Below, piece after piece: positions 25,144-32,499 of a stretch of 36,857 nucleotides of DNA. Both the position numbers and the translations under genes were made by a program. The DNA is from Rhizobium sp. RU36D (GTDB lineage Bacteria; Pseudomonadota; Alphaproteobacteria; Rhizobiales; Rhizobiaceae). The notes under the pieces are model-generated. The model worked only from the letters and a program-made list of their open reading frames with translations, had not been told where the DNA came from and did no database searches. Each line of letters opens with the position of its first letter. Position 1 is the first letter of the stretch. The stretch is taken from positions 1 through 36,857 of the forward strand of contig NZ_FWXU01000036.1 in the NCBI RefSeq assembly GCF_900176345.1. Reading direction: 5' to 3'.

Positions 25144-25809
25144 TTAGCCTTGGGTAATGGGTGCGATGGTGACTTCGACGCGGCGGTTTTGGGCGCGGCC
25201 GTCGGGGGTGGAGTTGGAGGCGATCGGCTGGCTCGGGCCGAAGCCGACGGCCGAGACGCGGCGCGGGTCCAGCCCCTGGCCGAACAGGTAATTCGCGACC
25301 GACTGGGCGCGGTTCTGCGACAGGGTCTGGTTATGCTCAAGGCTGCCGGTCGAGTCCGTGTGGCCGTTGATGTCGACCAGGGTGCGGTTGAACTTGTTCA
25401 AGACGATCGCGACCGAGTTCAGGGTCGGATAGAATTGCGGCATCACCGCATACTGGTCCGTGGCAAAGGTGATGTTGGAGGGCATGTTGAGGATGATCCG
25501 GTCGCCCATGCGGGTTACCGAAATGCCGGTGCCCTGCAGTTGCGCGCGCAGTTCGGCCTCCTGCTGGTCCATGTAATTGCCGATCGCGCCGCCGGCGAGG
25601 GCGCCGATGCCGGCGCCGATCAGCGCGCCATTGCGGCTGTCGCGGCCACCGCCACCGATGACGGCACCGCCGACGGCACCGAGCGCCGCGCCCAGAACCG
25701 CACCGCCTGCCGTGTTCGACATCTTCTGCTCGCCGGTATAGGGATCCGTGGTCGTGCAGGCGGTCAGGTAGGTCGCGGCAAGCGCGACGATCGTCAGTCT
25801 CTTGATCAT
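25144..25809 (-). CDS. OmpA-family lipoprotein (YiaD-like)
   Basis: The 221-residue product begins with a lipoprotein signal (MIKRLTIVALAATYLTAC) whose lipobox L-T-A-C gives the lipidated Cys18. Residues about 35-80 are a glycine-zipper segment (GGAVLGAALGAVGG, ALIGAGIGALAGGAIG). Residues about 110-215 are an OmpA C-terminal domain with the peptidoglycan-binding motif NGHTDSTGS...LSQNRAQSVANYL. It probably sits in the outer membrane and ties it to the cell wall. The start at 25809 is chosen because the lipoprotein signal begins there; an ATG six codons upstream would place charged residues before it. It appears to be a single gene. Confidence 0.9.
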   Translation of the reverse strand: MIKRLTIVALAATYLTACTTTDPYTGEQKMSNTAGGAVLGAALGAVGGAVIGGGGRDSRNGALIGAGIGALAGGAIGNYMDQQEAELRAQLQGTGISVTRMGDRIILNMPSNITFATDQYAVMPQFYPTLNSVAIVLNKFNRTLVDINGHTDSTGSLEHNQTLSQNRAQSVANYLFGQGLDPRRVSAVGFGPSQPIASNSTPDGRAQNRRVEVTIAPITQG

Positions 25810-25907
25810 CGGATCTCTCGTCTCCATGGCGTCAGCCGCGTTCGGCCCCGCATCCTCAACACAATGATTCGGGCAATATAAAGATAAATGCCTGCAGGCA
25901 CAGAGCT

Positions 25908-27158
25908 CTATTCGGCGGCGTTTTTCCGGCCGTAGCGTTTCTCGATATAGTCGGCGACGACGGCCTCGAAGTCGGCGGCGATATTGGTGCCGCGCAGCGT
26001 CATCGCCTTCTTGCCGTCGATATAGACGGGTGCGGCCGGCAGTTCGCCGGTGCCGGGAAGCGAAATGCCGATATCGGCATGCTTGCTTTCGCCGGGACCA
26101 TTGACGATGCAGCCCATCACGGCGACCTTCAGGCCCTCCACGCCGGGATAGCTCTGACGCCAGACCGGCATGTTGCGACGGATATCGCTTTCGATCTTCT
26201 GGGCAAGCTCCTGGAACACCGTCGAGGTGGTGCGGCCGCAGCCCGGACAGGCGGCGACCACGGGCAGGAACTGGCGGAAGCCCATGACCTGCAGCAGTTC
26301 CTGTGCCACCTGAACCTCGCGGGTGCGGTCTCCGCCCGGCTCCGGCGTTAGCGAAATGCGGATCGTGTCACCGATGCCCTGCTGCATCAGGATGCCGAGC
26401 GAGGCAGCCGAAGAGACGATGCCCTTGGAGCCCATGCCGGCCTCGGTGAGGCCCAGATGCAGGGCGTGGTCGGTGCGGCCCGACAGCATGGAGTAGCAGG
26501 CGATCAGGTCCTGCACATTGCTGACCTTGGCCGAGAGGATGATGCGGTTGCGCGCCAGGCCAACATCCTCGGCCAGCTCGGCTGATATCAGCGCCGATTG
26601 CACGATGGTTTCGCGCATCACCTGCTGGGCGGTCAGCGGAAAGCCGTTGGCCTGGTTGTCGTCCATCAGCTTGGTCAGCAGTTCCTGGTCCAGCGAGCCC
26701 CAGTTGACGCCGATGCGCACCGGCTTGTCGAACTGGATTGCCCGCTCGATGATCTCGGCGAACTGCTTGTCCTTCTTGGCCTTGAAGCCGACATTGCCGG
26801 GATTGATGCGGTATTTCGCCAAGGCTTCGGCGCAGGCGGGGTGATCCGCCAGCAGCTTGTGGCCGATGTAATGGAAGTCGCCGATCAGCGGCACGTCGAG
26901 GCCGAGCCGCTCCAGCCGCTCCCGGATCTTCGGCACGGCGGCGGCACTTTCGTCGCGGTCGACGGTGATGCGCACCAATTCCGAGCCTGCCCGGTGCAGG
27001 GCGGCGACCTGCGCCACCGTCGCATCGACGTCGGCGGTATCCGTATTGGTCATGGACTGCACGACGACGGGAGCACCGCCGCCGACGATGACACCGCCGA
27101 CATCGACGGCAACCGTCGCGCGCCGCGGTTTGGGATCGAACTCTTCAGCTTGCGTCAT
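25908..27158 (-). CDS. ispG: 4-hydroxy-3-methylbut-2-enyl-diphosphate synthase (IspG/GcpE)
   Basis: The 416-residue iron-sulfur enzyme of the MEP isoprenoid pathway converts methylerythritol cyclodiphosphate to HMBPP. The barrel domain has VVVQSMTNTDTADVDATVAQV near the N-terminus and GVNWGSLDQELL in the middle. The cluster ligands are in ACPGCGRTTS (Cys about 300 and 303) and GCIVNGPGE (Cys about 347), with the conserved glutamate of that motif present. ATG 27158 (MTQAEEFDPKPRRATVAV) is preferred to the ATG at 27203, since GAGAGCG precedes it and family members begin here. It lies downstream of the leftward TetR gene but is probably transcribed separately as a housekeeping gene. Confidence 0.97.
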   Translation of the reverse strand: MTQAEEFDPKPRRATVAVDVGGVIVGGGAPVVVQSMTNTDTADVDATVAQVAALHRAGSELVRITVDRDESAAAVPKIRERLERLGLDVPLIGDFHYIGHKLLADHPACAEALAKYRINPGNVGFKAKKDKQFAEIIERAIQFDKPVRIGVNWGSLDQELLTKLMDDNQANGFPLTAQQVMRETIVQSALISAELAEDVGLARNRIILSAKVSNVQDLIACYSMLSGRTDHALHLGLTEAGMGSKGIVSSAASLGILMQQGIGDTIRISLTPEPGGDRTREVQVAQELLQVMGFRQFLPVVAACPGCGRTTSTVFQELAQKIESDIRRNMPVWRQSYPGVEGLKVAVMGCIVNGPGESKHADIGISLPGTGELPAAPVYIDGKKAMTLRGTNIAADFEAVVADYIEKRYGRKNAAE

Positions 27159-27254
27159 GACGCTCTCGCACGGGGAATCTGGCCTGCATTTCAGGTGGAT
27201 CAAACATGCCGCCTTGTCAACTGCAGGAAAAAGTCAACTCCAAGGCAGCGGCCT

Positions 27255-27845
27255 TCACCGCACCGTCAAAGGCCCCAGGACCACGTCCACCAGATCGCAC
27301 ACCTTGGCCTCCAGGTCCTCGAATGTCGTCATCCGCGCCTTGGCGCCCTCGAAGCCGTCGATCACAAGGGTCGTCAGCCGTTCCGGCGAAACTCTGGTGC
27401 GCGTCAGATCGATGCGGCCGGCCTCCGCCTCCCGCTTCAACCCGCTCGACAGGCCGTTCTCCACCACCGCCAGCCATTGGCGAAACAGGTCGGCGGCTTC
27501 GGCATTCTTCAGGTCGAAGAGTTCGGCGCCATGGGGGGTGTTCCTGATCTTGTGATACCCGTCCAGGAATCCGATGCGCATCGCCGACTTCACCTTGGCG
27601 ACCGGCGGCAGGTCGGCGTCGAAGCAGGCGGCAAGCTCAGCCTCCATCTCCGTCATCATCGACAGCATCAAGGCTTCGAAGATCTCGTATTTATTGCGAT
27701 ACAGCAGGTACAGCGCCGGGCGCGACATGCCGGCCGCGCGCGCGATGTCGTCCATCGTCGTGCGCTTGTAGCCATAGGTCACGAAGGCGGTGAAAGCCTC
27801 GGCCAGCACCGCCGCCCGCCGCGAATCCTCTTTGGTTTCATCCAT
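27255..27845 (-). CDS. TetR-family repressor, likely regulator of iorAB
   Basis: The 196-residue product has an N-terminal TetR HTH (about residues 10-55: RRAAVLAEAFTAFVTYGYKRTTMDDIARAAGMSRPALYLLYRNK) and a variable ligand domain that I cannot assign. It is divergent from iorA with 78 bases between starts. On the minus strand a promoter (CTGACA, 16 bases, CATAAT) places the transcription start almost exactly at ATG 27845, so the mRNA may be leaderless; no ribosome binding site is visible. The in-frame ATG at 27854 lies inside the -10 box and is therefore less likely. Binding to the 27849-27879 dyad would silence its own promoter and that of iorAB. Confidence 0.85.
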   Translation of the reverse strand: MDETKEDSRRAAVLAEAFTAFVTYGYKRTTMDDIARAAGMSRPALYLLYRNKYEIFEALMLSMMTEMEAELAACFDADLPPVAKVKSAMRIGFLDGYHKIRNTPHGAELFDLKNAEAADLFRQWLAVVENGLSSGLKREAEAGRIDLTRTRVSPERLTTLVIDGFEGAKARMTTFEDLEAKVCDLVDVVLGPLTVR

Positions 27846-27847
27846 AA

Positions 27848-27875
27848 TTGACATTATGACATTTTTTGATATTTT
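27848..27875 (+). promoter_or_regulatory. Candidate promoter of iorAB
   Basis: A consensus -35 box TTGACA (27848-27853), 16-base spacer and TATTTT (27870-27875) would start transcription near 27882, about 42 bases before the iorA GTG. The tetR promoter runs the other way over the same bases: its -35 CTGACA occupies 27875-27880 and its -10 CATAAT 27853-27858 on the minus strand. Confidence 0.6.
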
Positions 27876-27879
27876 GTCA
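27849..27879. promoter_or_regulatory. Imperfect dyad, probable TetR operator
   Basis: The 31 bases from TGACATTATGACA to TGATATTTTGTCA form an imperfect inverted repeat with matching TGACA/TGTCA ends; about 9 of 15 positions per half agree. It is much richer in A and T than its surroundings and covers both divergent promoters. Position and symmetry suit a TetR dimer or pair of dimers. The assignment to this repressor is inference. Confidence 0.5.
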
Positions 27880-27923
27880 GCAATTGATTTCCGCCTCCAA
27901 CCATAAGCGCAGAGGGCCATCAA

Positions 27924-28382
27924 GTGAACCTCATTATCGACGGCAAGCCGTATACCATCGAAGTCGAGCCGGATATGCCCCTGCTCTGGGCCATGCGCGA
28001 CATGCTCAACATCAAGGGGCCGAAATTTGGCTGCGGCGCCGGTCTCTGCGGCGCCTGCACTGTCATCATTGATGGCGCAGCGGTCCGCTCCTGTTCCATC
28101 GCAGCCGCTGATGTCACGGGCGAGGTCCGCACGATCTTGAGCCTAGCTGAGGGCGAGCGGCTGCACCCTGTGCAGCAGGCCTGGATGGATGAACAGGTGG
28201 CCCAATGCGGCTATTGCCAGGCGGGCCAGATCATGAATGCCGTCGCACTGCTGGAGGGAAATCCAAACCCGAGCGACGAGGAGATCGCCGAAGCCATGGC
28301 CGGAAATCTCTGTCGCTGCGGCACCTATCCGAAGATCAAGGCCGCGATCCGCAAGGCCTCGGTCGAGATGGCGGGGGTTTGA
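27924..28382 (+). CDS. iorA: Isoquinoline 1-oxidoreductase-type alpha subunit, 2x[2Fe-2S]
   Basis: The 152-residue protein is the small iron-sulfur subunit of a molybdenum hydroxylase. A plant-type [2Fe-2S] cluster is bound by Cys37, Cys42, Cys45 and Cys57 (FGCGAGLCGACTVIIDG...RSC). The second cluster is bound by Cys95, Cys98, Cys130 and Cys132 (CGYCQAG...NLCRCGTY). It passes electrons from the molybdenum site of IorB. The start is GTG 27924, with AGAGGG 7 bases before it. Only two bases separate its stop from the iorB start, so the two form an operon. No signal peptide is present; export would be by riding with the Tat substrate IorB. The actual substrate may be an N-heterocycle or an aldehyde. 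Confidence 0.9.
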   Translation: MNLIIDGKPYTIEVEPDMPLLWAMRDMLNIKGPKFGCGAGLCGACTVIIDGAAVRSCSIAAADVTGEVRTILSLAEGERLHPVQQAWMDEQVAQCGYCQAGQIMNAVALLEGNPNPSDEEIAEAMAGNLCRCGTYPKIKAAIRKASVEMAGV

Positions 28383-28384
28383 CC

Positions 28385-30658
28385 ATGGGTATCGCCAAGA
28401 TCGCACGACGCACATTCCTGTTCGGCGCGGCCGCCGTCGCCGGCGGTGTCGCCTTCGGCTATTACAGCTATCGCAAGCCCTATCCCAATCCGCTCCAAGG
28501 CGAACTTGCCGAGGGCGAGGCGACCTTCAATCCCTATCTCAAGATCGGCGCCGACAATGCCATCACCATCATCGCGCCCCGCGCCGAGATGGGGCAGGGC
28601 ATCCAGACGACACTCGCGGCCCTGGTGGCCGAGGAACTCGATGTCACGCTGGAGCAGGTCACCATCGAGCACGGGCCTGAAGGATCGGCCTATTACAATA
28701 GCGGCGCGCTGGAGGAAGGCGCGCCCGTGCCGCAATTCGACCGGGGCTGGATGGCCGAGAGCCTGCGCGCCACCATGGGCGTGGTGGGCAAGTTCATCGC
28801 GGTGCAGTTTACCGGCGGGTCATCCTCCCTAGGCGATGGCTTCGAGAAGATGCGCCATGCCGGCGCCGGCGCCCGCGAAAGCCTGAAGGCTGCAGCCGCT
28901 GCAGAATGGGGCGTGCCCGCCAATTCCCTGAAGACGGAAGCCGGCAAGGTGCTGCATACCGCCTCCGGTCGCGAAGCCACCTATGGTTCGCTCGCCGCGA
29001 AAGCCGCGACCATTGCGCCGCCGTCGGATATTAGCCTTCGCCCGCGAGGCGAATGGAAGATCCTGGGCAAATCGCAGCCGCGCAAGGACATGCTGGCCAA
29101 GGTGACCGGCGCGCCGATCTACGGCGTCGATGTCGACCTGCCCGATATGCTCTATGCCACGGTGCGCATCAACCCGTCGCCTGGCGGGGCGCTTCGCAAT
29201 ATCGACGACACGGTTGCCCGCACCATGCCGGGCGTGCAGAAGATCGTCCGGCTCGACAGCCCCTATGGCCAGGGTTACGCCGTCATCGCTGACAATACCT
29301 GGCGCGCCTTCAAGGCCGCGGATGCCGTGACTCCCGAGTGGGGACCGGGGGCGAACATTCAAAGCACCGCCGAGATGGAAGCGCGGCTGAGCGCGGCCCT
29401 CGACGGCAATGATTTCTTCACGCTGAGGACATCAGGCGACATCCATGTCGCTTTCGCCGACGCGCCGCGTGAAAGCGTGATCGAGGCCGAATATGACGCG
29501 CCGTTCCTCTCCCATGCGGCGATGGAACCGATGAATGCCACGGCACGGTTCAAGGATGGCGTGCTGGATGTCTGGGCGCCGAACCAGAGCCCGACCGTCA
29601 TCAAGGCCATTGCCGGACGCATTCCCGGCATCGACGCCGAAAAGGTCCAGGTTCACACGACTTATCTCGGTGGCGGCTTCGGCCGGCGGATCGAGCCGGA
29701 CTTTTCCGACTATGCCATCCGTCTGGCGCTGCTGACGCAGGGACGCCCGGTCAAGGTGACCTGGACCAGGGAGGAAGACCTGAGCCATGGGCCTTACCGA
29801 CCGATCGCCAAGGCGCGCTACAAGGCCCGCATTGGTCAAGACGGCTTGCCGGTGGCCCTGGCGGCATCCGTCGCCTCCCCCTCGGTCGTCGCCAGTGCCG
29901 TGCCGCGTTATTTCCCCGATGTGCCCATGGGCGGGCCGGACAACTCGCTGATCGACGGCGCCTATAACCAGCCCTATGCCATTGCCAACTACCAGATAGA
30001 TGGCCGCAAGGTGGATGTCGGGGTGCCCGTGGGCTTCTGGCGCTCGGTCGGCTTTTCCTACAACAGCTTCATGCATGAGAGCTTCATCGACGAGATCGCC
30101 CTTGCCGGAAAGACCGATCCGCTGGCGCTGAGGCGCAAACTGATGGCCGACTATCCGGTGGCTTTGGCCGTGGTGGAGAAGGTCGCCGCCATGTCGGGCT
30201 GGCAGACTCCGCCGGCTGCGGGCCGGGCGCGCGGCATGGCATTCTCGCTCTCTTTCGGTACCTGGGTGGCCCAAGTGGTGGAGGTCTCGCAGTCGGATGC
30301 CGGCATCCGCATCGAAAAAGTGTGGTGTGCCGCCGATCCAGGCCTGGTGCTCGATCCGGCAAACTACAAGGCGCAGCTGATGTCCGGCATTCTCTACGGC
30401 CTCTCGGCCGCCATGCTGCAGGAAATCACTTTCGCGGACGGGATCGTGCAGCAATCCAATTTCCACGACTTCGACTCGCTGCGGCTGAACCAGAGCCCTG
30501 AGGTCGAGATCGAACTCATGGAGAATTCGCCCTTCATGGGCGGCGCCGGCGAGCCCGGCACCCCGCCCGCGGCCCCGGCCTTGGCCAATGCGCTTTTCGC
30601 ACTGACCGGCAAGCGCGTTCGCCGCCTGCCGCTATCGAAGGAATTCACCTTCGCCTGA
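28385..30658 (+). CDS. iorB: Isoquinoline 1-oxidoreductase-type beta subunit, molybdopterin-binding
   Basis: The 757-residue protein is the large subunit of a xanthine-oxidase-family hydroxylase. It begins with a twin-arginine signal (ARRTFLFGAAAVAGGVAFG, Arg8-Arg9), so the complex probably works in the periplasm or on the membrane. Molybdopterin contacts are visible in EMGQGIQTT, GGGFGRRIEPDF and, near the C-terminus, GGAGEPGTPPAAPALANALF with the catalytic glutamate. ATG 28385 follows the iorA stop by two bases; the longer frame from 28205 overlaps iorA in another frame and is not used. No cytochrome c subunit, FAD subunit or XdhC-type maturation gene is in the window, so the electron acceptor and maturation partner lie elsewhere. 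Confidence 0.9.
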   Translation: MGIAKIARRTFLFGAAAVAGGVAFGYYSYRKPYPNPLQGELAEGEATFNPYLKIGADNAITIIAPRAEMGQGIQTTLAALVAEELDVTLEQVTIEHGPEGSAYYNSGALEEGAPVPQFDRGWMAESLRATMGVVGKFIAVQFTGGSSSLGDGFEKMRHAGAGARESLKAAAAAEWGVPANSLKTEAGKVLHTASGREATYGSLAAKAATIAPPSDISLRPRGEWKILGKSQPRKDMLAKVTGAPIYGVDVDLPDMLYATVRINPSPGGALRNIDDTVARTMPGVQKIVRLDSPYGQGYAVIADNTWRAFKAADAVTPEWGPGANIQSTAEMEARLSAALDGNDFFTLRTSGDIHVAFADAPRESVIEAEYDAPFLSHAAMEPMNATARFKDGVLDVWAPNQSPTVIKAIAGRIPGIDAEKVQVHTTYLGGGFGRRIEPDFSDYAIRLALLTQGRPVKVTWTREEDLSHGPYRPIAKARYKARIGQDGLPVALAASVASPSVVASAVPRYFPDVPMGGPDNSLIDGAYNQPYAIANYQIDGRKVDVGVPVGFWRSVGFSYNSFMHESFIDEIALAGKTDPLALRRKLMADYPVALAVVEKVAAMSGWQTPPAAGRARGMAFSLSFGTWVAQVVEVSQSDAGIRIEKVWCAADPGLVLDPANYKAQLMSGILYGLSAAMLQEITFADGIVQQSNFHDFDSLRLNQSPEVEIELMENSPFMGGAGEPGTPPAAPALANALFALTGKRVRRLPLSKEFTFA

Positions 30659-30690
30659 TAGCTTGGACATCATCGACCCTGGCGCGCGCA

Positions 30691-30820
30691 GCCCCCTCAC
30701 CCGGCCTCCGCTCCGCTCGGCCACCCTCTCCCCGGAGGGTAGAGGAACGTCCGAAGCGCTGCGGCTCTTGCCCTCTTCTCCCCGGCGGGGAGAAGGTCCC
30801 GTCAGGGGGATGAGGGGGTC
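30691..30820. repeat. Dispersed palindromic repeat between iorB and the MFS gene
   Basis: The outer ends GCCCCCTCACCC and GGATGAGGGGG are complementary. Inside are two smaller palindromes, ACCCTCTCCCCGGAGGGT and CCTTCTCCCCGGCGGGGAGAAGG. The unit fills the space between two convergent genes and could help stop both transcripts. Its inner arm resembles the string at 108-131 near the left insertion-sequence end. Confidence 0.7.
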
Positions 30821-30842
30821 GGACAAGAGCATTCGGGAGTGT

Positions 30843-32039
30843 TCAATGCCCGCTGGCCCGGTCTGCATGCCGGGCGAGCGAGGAAAGCGCGAAGACCAGG
30901 ATGTTGAACAGCGCCAGCACCAGGAAGATCACAGCCATGCCGGTATGCTCGGCAATGAAGCCGATGATCGACGGGGCAAACAGGATGCCCGAATAGCCCA
31001 TGGTCGTCACGACGGACAGCCCGATGCCCGGCGCCAGGCCCGGCACGTTGCCGGCGGCGGAAAAGGCGATCGGCACCATGTTCGATATGCCGATACCGGC
31101 AATGGCGAAGCCGATCATGGCGATGGTGATGCTGGGTGCCGAACCCGCGACGATGAGGCCGATGAAGGACAGCGCCGTGGAGACCCGGAGCGTCCGGACC
31201 GCGCCAAACCGGTCGCGCACCAGGTCGCCGGCAAAGCGCATGATCGCCATGGTCAGCGAGAAGGCGGCATAGGCAAGGCCCGACAAGGCAACGGACGCGC
31301 CGAGTTCGTTGCGCAGATAGATCGCACCCCAATCCAGCACCGCGCCTTCCGGGATCATCGAGAACAACGCTACCAGGCCGATCAGCCATGGCAACGGCGA
31401 GAGCGGCAGGCCGGCTTTCGGCTTGCCTTCCTCCGCAACATGCGGCGGATCACGCAGGATCAGCGGCCGGGCAATCAGGAACATCACGGCCGCCACGACG
31501 GTGATCAGGATCGTATGGCCAAGCCCGCCCATATAGGCGATCAGGAAACCGCCGGAGCCAGCGCCGATCAGCCCTCCCAGGCTCCAGAAGGCATGGCAGG
31601 ACGACATGATCGAGCGGCGCATCTTGCGCTCCACCTCGACGGCATTGGCATTCATCGCCACGTCCATGGCGCCCGTCAGGCCGCCGAACAGGAAGACGGC
31701 CACGGCGCCGGTCCAGATATCAGGTGCGAGCGTCACCAGCAGCAGCGTCGGAATGAAGAGGATCGTCGCCACCTTCACCACGCGGTCCGAGCCATAGCGG
31801 GCGATTTGCGATCCCGCCACCGGCATCATCGCCAGAGAGCCGATACCGAAAACCAGAAGCATCAGGCCGATGCCGCTTTCGGAAATCTGCAAACGTGCTG
31901 CAAATTCCGGAATCTTGGGCGCCCAGTTGCCCATCATGAAGCCATTGGCCAGGAATAGCAGCGACACTGCCACCCGGGTCGGGGGAAATAGGGGCGATGG
32001 AGACAGCGCCGCGCTGTCCGGTTTCACTGAGTCGTTCAT
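30843..32039 (-). CDS. MFS transporter, YbjJ/FucP-like
   Basis: The 398-residue membrane protein has about twelve hydrophobic segments and the start typical of the sugar-permease-like MFS branch (RVAVSLLFLANGFMMGNWAPKIPEFAARL). The conserved loop between helices 2 and 3 is present as GSQIARYGSDRV. The substrate cannot be read from sequence; a sugar or sugar derivative is likely from the LacI-type operator in its promoter. GGGAG lies 7 bases before ATG 32039, which I prefer to the start at 32093, since that one falls in the -35 box. It is a single gene, divergent from the DUF2892-RND unit. Confidence 0.85.
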   Translation of the reverse strand: MNDSVKPDSAALSPSPLFPPTRVAVSLLFLANGFMMGNWAPKIPEFAARLQISESGIGLMLLVFGIGSLAMMPVAGSQIARYGSDRVVKVATILFIPTLLLVTLAPDIWTGAVAVFLFGGLTGAMDVAMNANAVEVERKMRRSIMSSCHAFWSLGGLIGAGSGGFLIAYMGGLGHTILITVVAAVMFLIARPLILRDPPHVAEEGKPKAGLPLSPLPWLIGLVALFSMIPEGAVLDWGAIYLRNELGASVALSGLAYAAFSLTMAIMRFAGDLVRDRFGAVRTLRVSTALSFIGLIVAGSAPSITIAMIGFAIAGIGISNMVPIAFSAAGNVPGLAPGIGLSVVTTMGYSGILFAPSIIGFIAEHTGMAVIFLVLALFNILVFALSSLARHADRASGH

Positions 32040-32065
32040 AAGTTCACTCCCGCAAGTCAGCGCGA

Positions 32066-32093
32066 AATCTATTTCAATCGATTGAAGTCGCAA
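32066..32093 (-). promoter_or_regulatory. MFS promoter with LacI-type operator in its spacer
   Basis: On the minus strand TTGCGA (plus 32088-32093), 16-base spacer and TAGATT (plus 32066-32071) form a good promoter. The spacer holds the perfect 14-bp palindrome TTCAATCGATTGAA (32073-32086), whose core AATCGATT fits the A-A-n-C-G-n-T-T pattern of LacI/GalR operators. A bound repressor would block polymerase directly. No LacI-family gene is in the window. Confidence 0.65.
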
Positions 32094-32211
32094 CAGGAAC
32101 GTTGCAGGGCTGGCGTAACTTATTGTTTCCGGCGGTAACGGCCATCTACGCCTGACATTGCCGATAGCCTGTTGTGGCCCTCGCCTTCAAGCACCCTGGC
32201 AAACTTTCCCC

Positions 32212-32240
32212 TTGCGGACCAGATAATCCTCATATATACG
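32212..32240 (+). promoter_or_regulatory. Candidate promoter of the DUF2892-RND unit
   Basis: TTGCGG (32212-32217), 17-base spacer, TATACG (32235-32240). The -10 box is embedded in the AT-rich palindrome at 32231-32248. The rest of the 234-base divergent gap shows no gene. Confidence 0.5.
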
Positions 32241-32259
32241 AATATATGTAGATATATAT
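32231..32259. promoter_or_regulatory. AT-rich tandem palindrome, probable operator
   Basis: CATATATACGAATATATG (32231-32248) is a near-perfect palindrome (16 of 18 bases), and the overlapping ATATATGTAGATATATAT continues the pattern to about 32259. It covers the -10 region and ends just before the ribosome binding site AGGAGG (32263-32268). AT-rich palindromes over the -10 are the binding sites of ArsR-type repressors such as BigR, whose targets often include DUF2892 genes. No such repressor gene is in the window, so this is inference. Confidence 0.5.
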
Positions 32260-32273
32260 ACCAGGAGGTTCCT

Positions 32274-32474
32274 ATGTCTCTCGATCGCATGGTTTTCGCC
32301 TTTGCCGGCGTCATGGTTCTGCTTTCCGTCGCGCTGACGATGTTCGTGCACCCGCTGTTTGTCTGGTTCACGGTCTTTATCGGCGCCAATCTGCTGCAAT
32401 CCGCCTTCACCGGCTTCTGCCCGGCCGCGATGATCTTCAAGAAGCTCGGCGCCCGCCCCGGCACCGCCTTCTGA
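32274..32474 (+). CDS. DUF2892 / YgaP-like transmembrane-domain protein
   Basis: The 66-residue membrane protein has two hydrophobic helices (about residues 6-24 and 28-48) and the DUF2892 pattern MSLDRMVFAFAGVMVLLS...NLLQSAFTGFCPAAMIFKKLG, with a cysteine in FTGFCP. The same domain is the membrane part of the rhodanese YgaP, which handles sulfane sulfur and dimerises through these helices; free-standing copies are common near sulfide-responsive regulators. The start is certain because AGGAGG lies 5 bases before ATG 32274. It is the first gene of a unit with the RND adaptor (25-base gap) and pump. Its role there is unknown; a link to sulfur stress or thiol-reactive compounds is possible. Confidence 0.8.
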   Translation: MSLDRMVFAFAGVMVLLSVALTMFVHPLFVWFTVFIGANLLQSAFTGFCPAAMIFKKLGARPGTAF

Positions 32475-32499
32475 TCCCCTGAACCAAAGGACCGCCTCC

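Noticed and set aside
28205..28384. 60-residue N-terminal extension of iorB
   Set aside because: It overlaps the conserved second cluster of iorA in another frame and would bury the Tat signal, which begins at ATG 28385.
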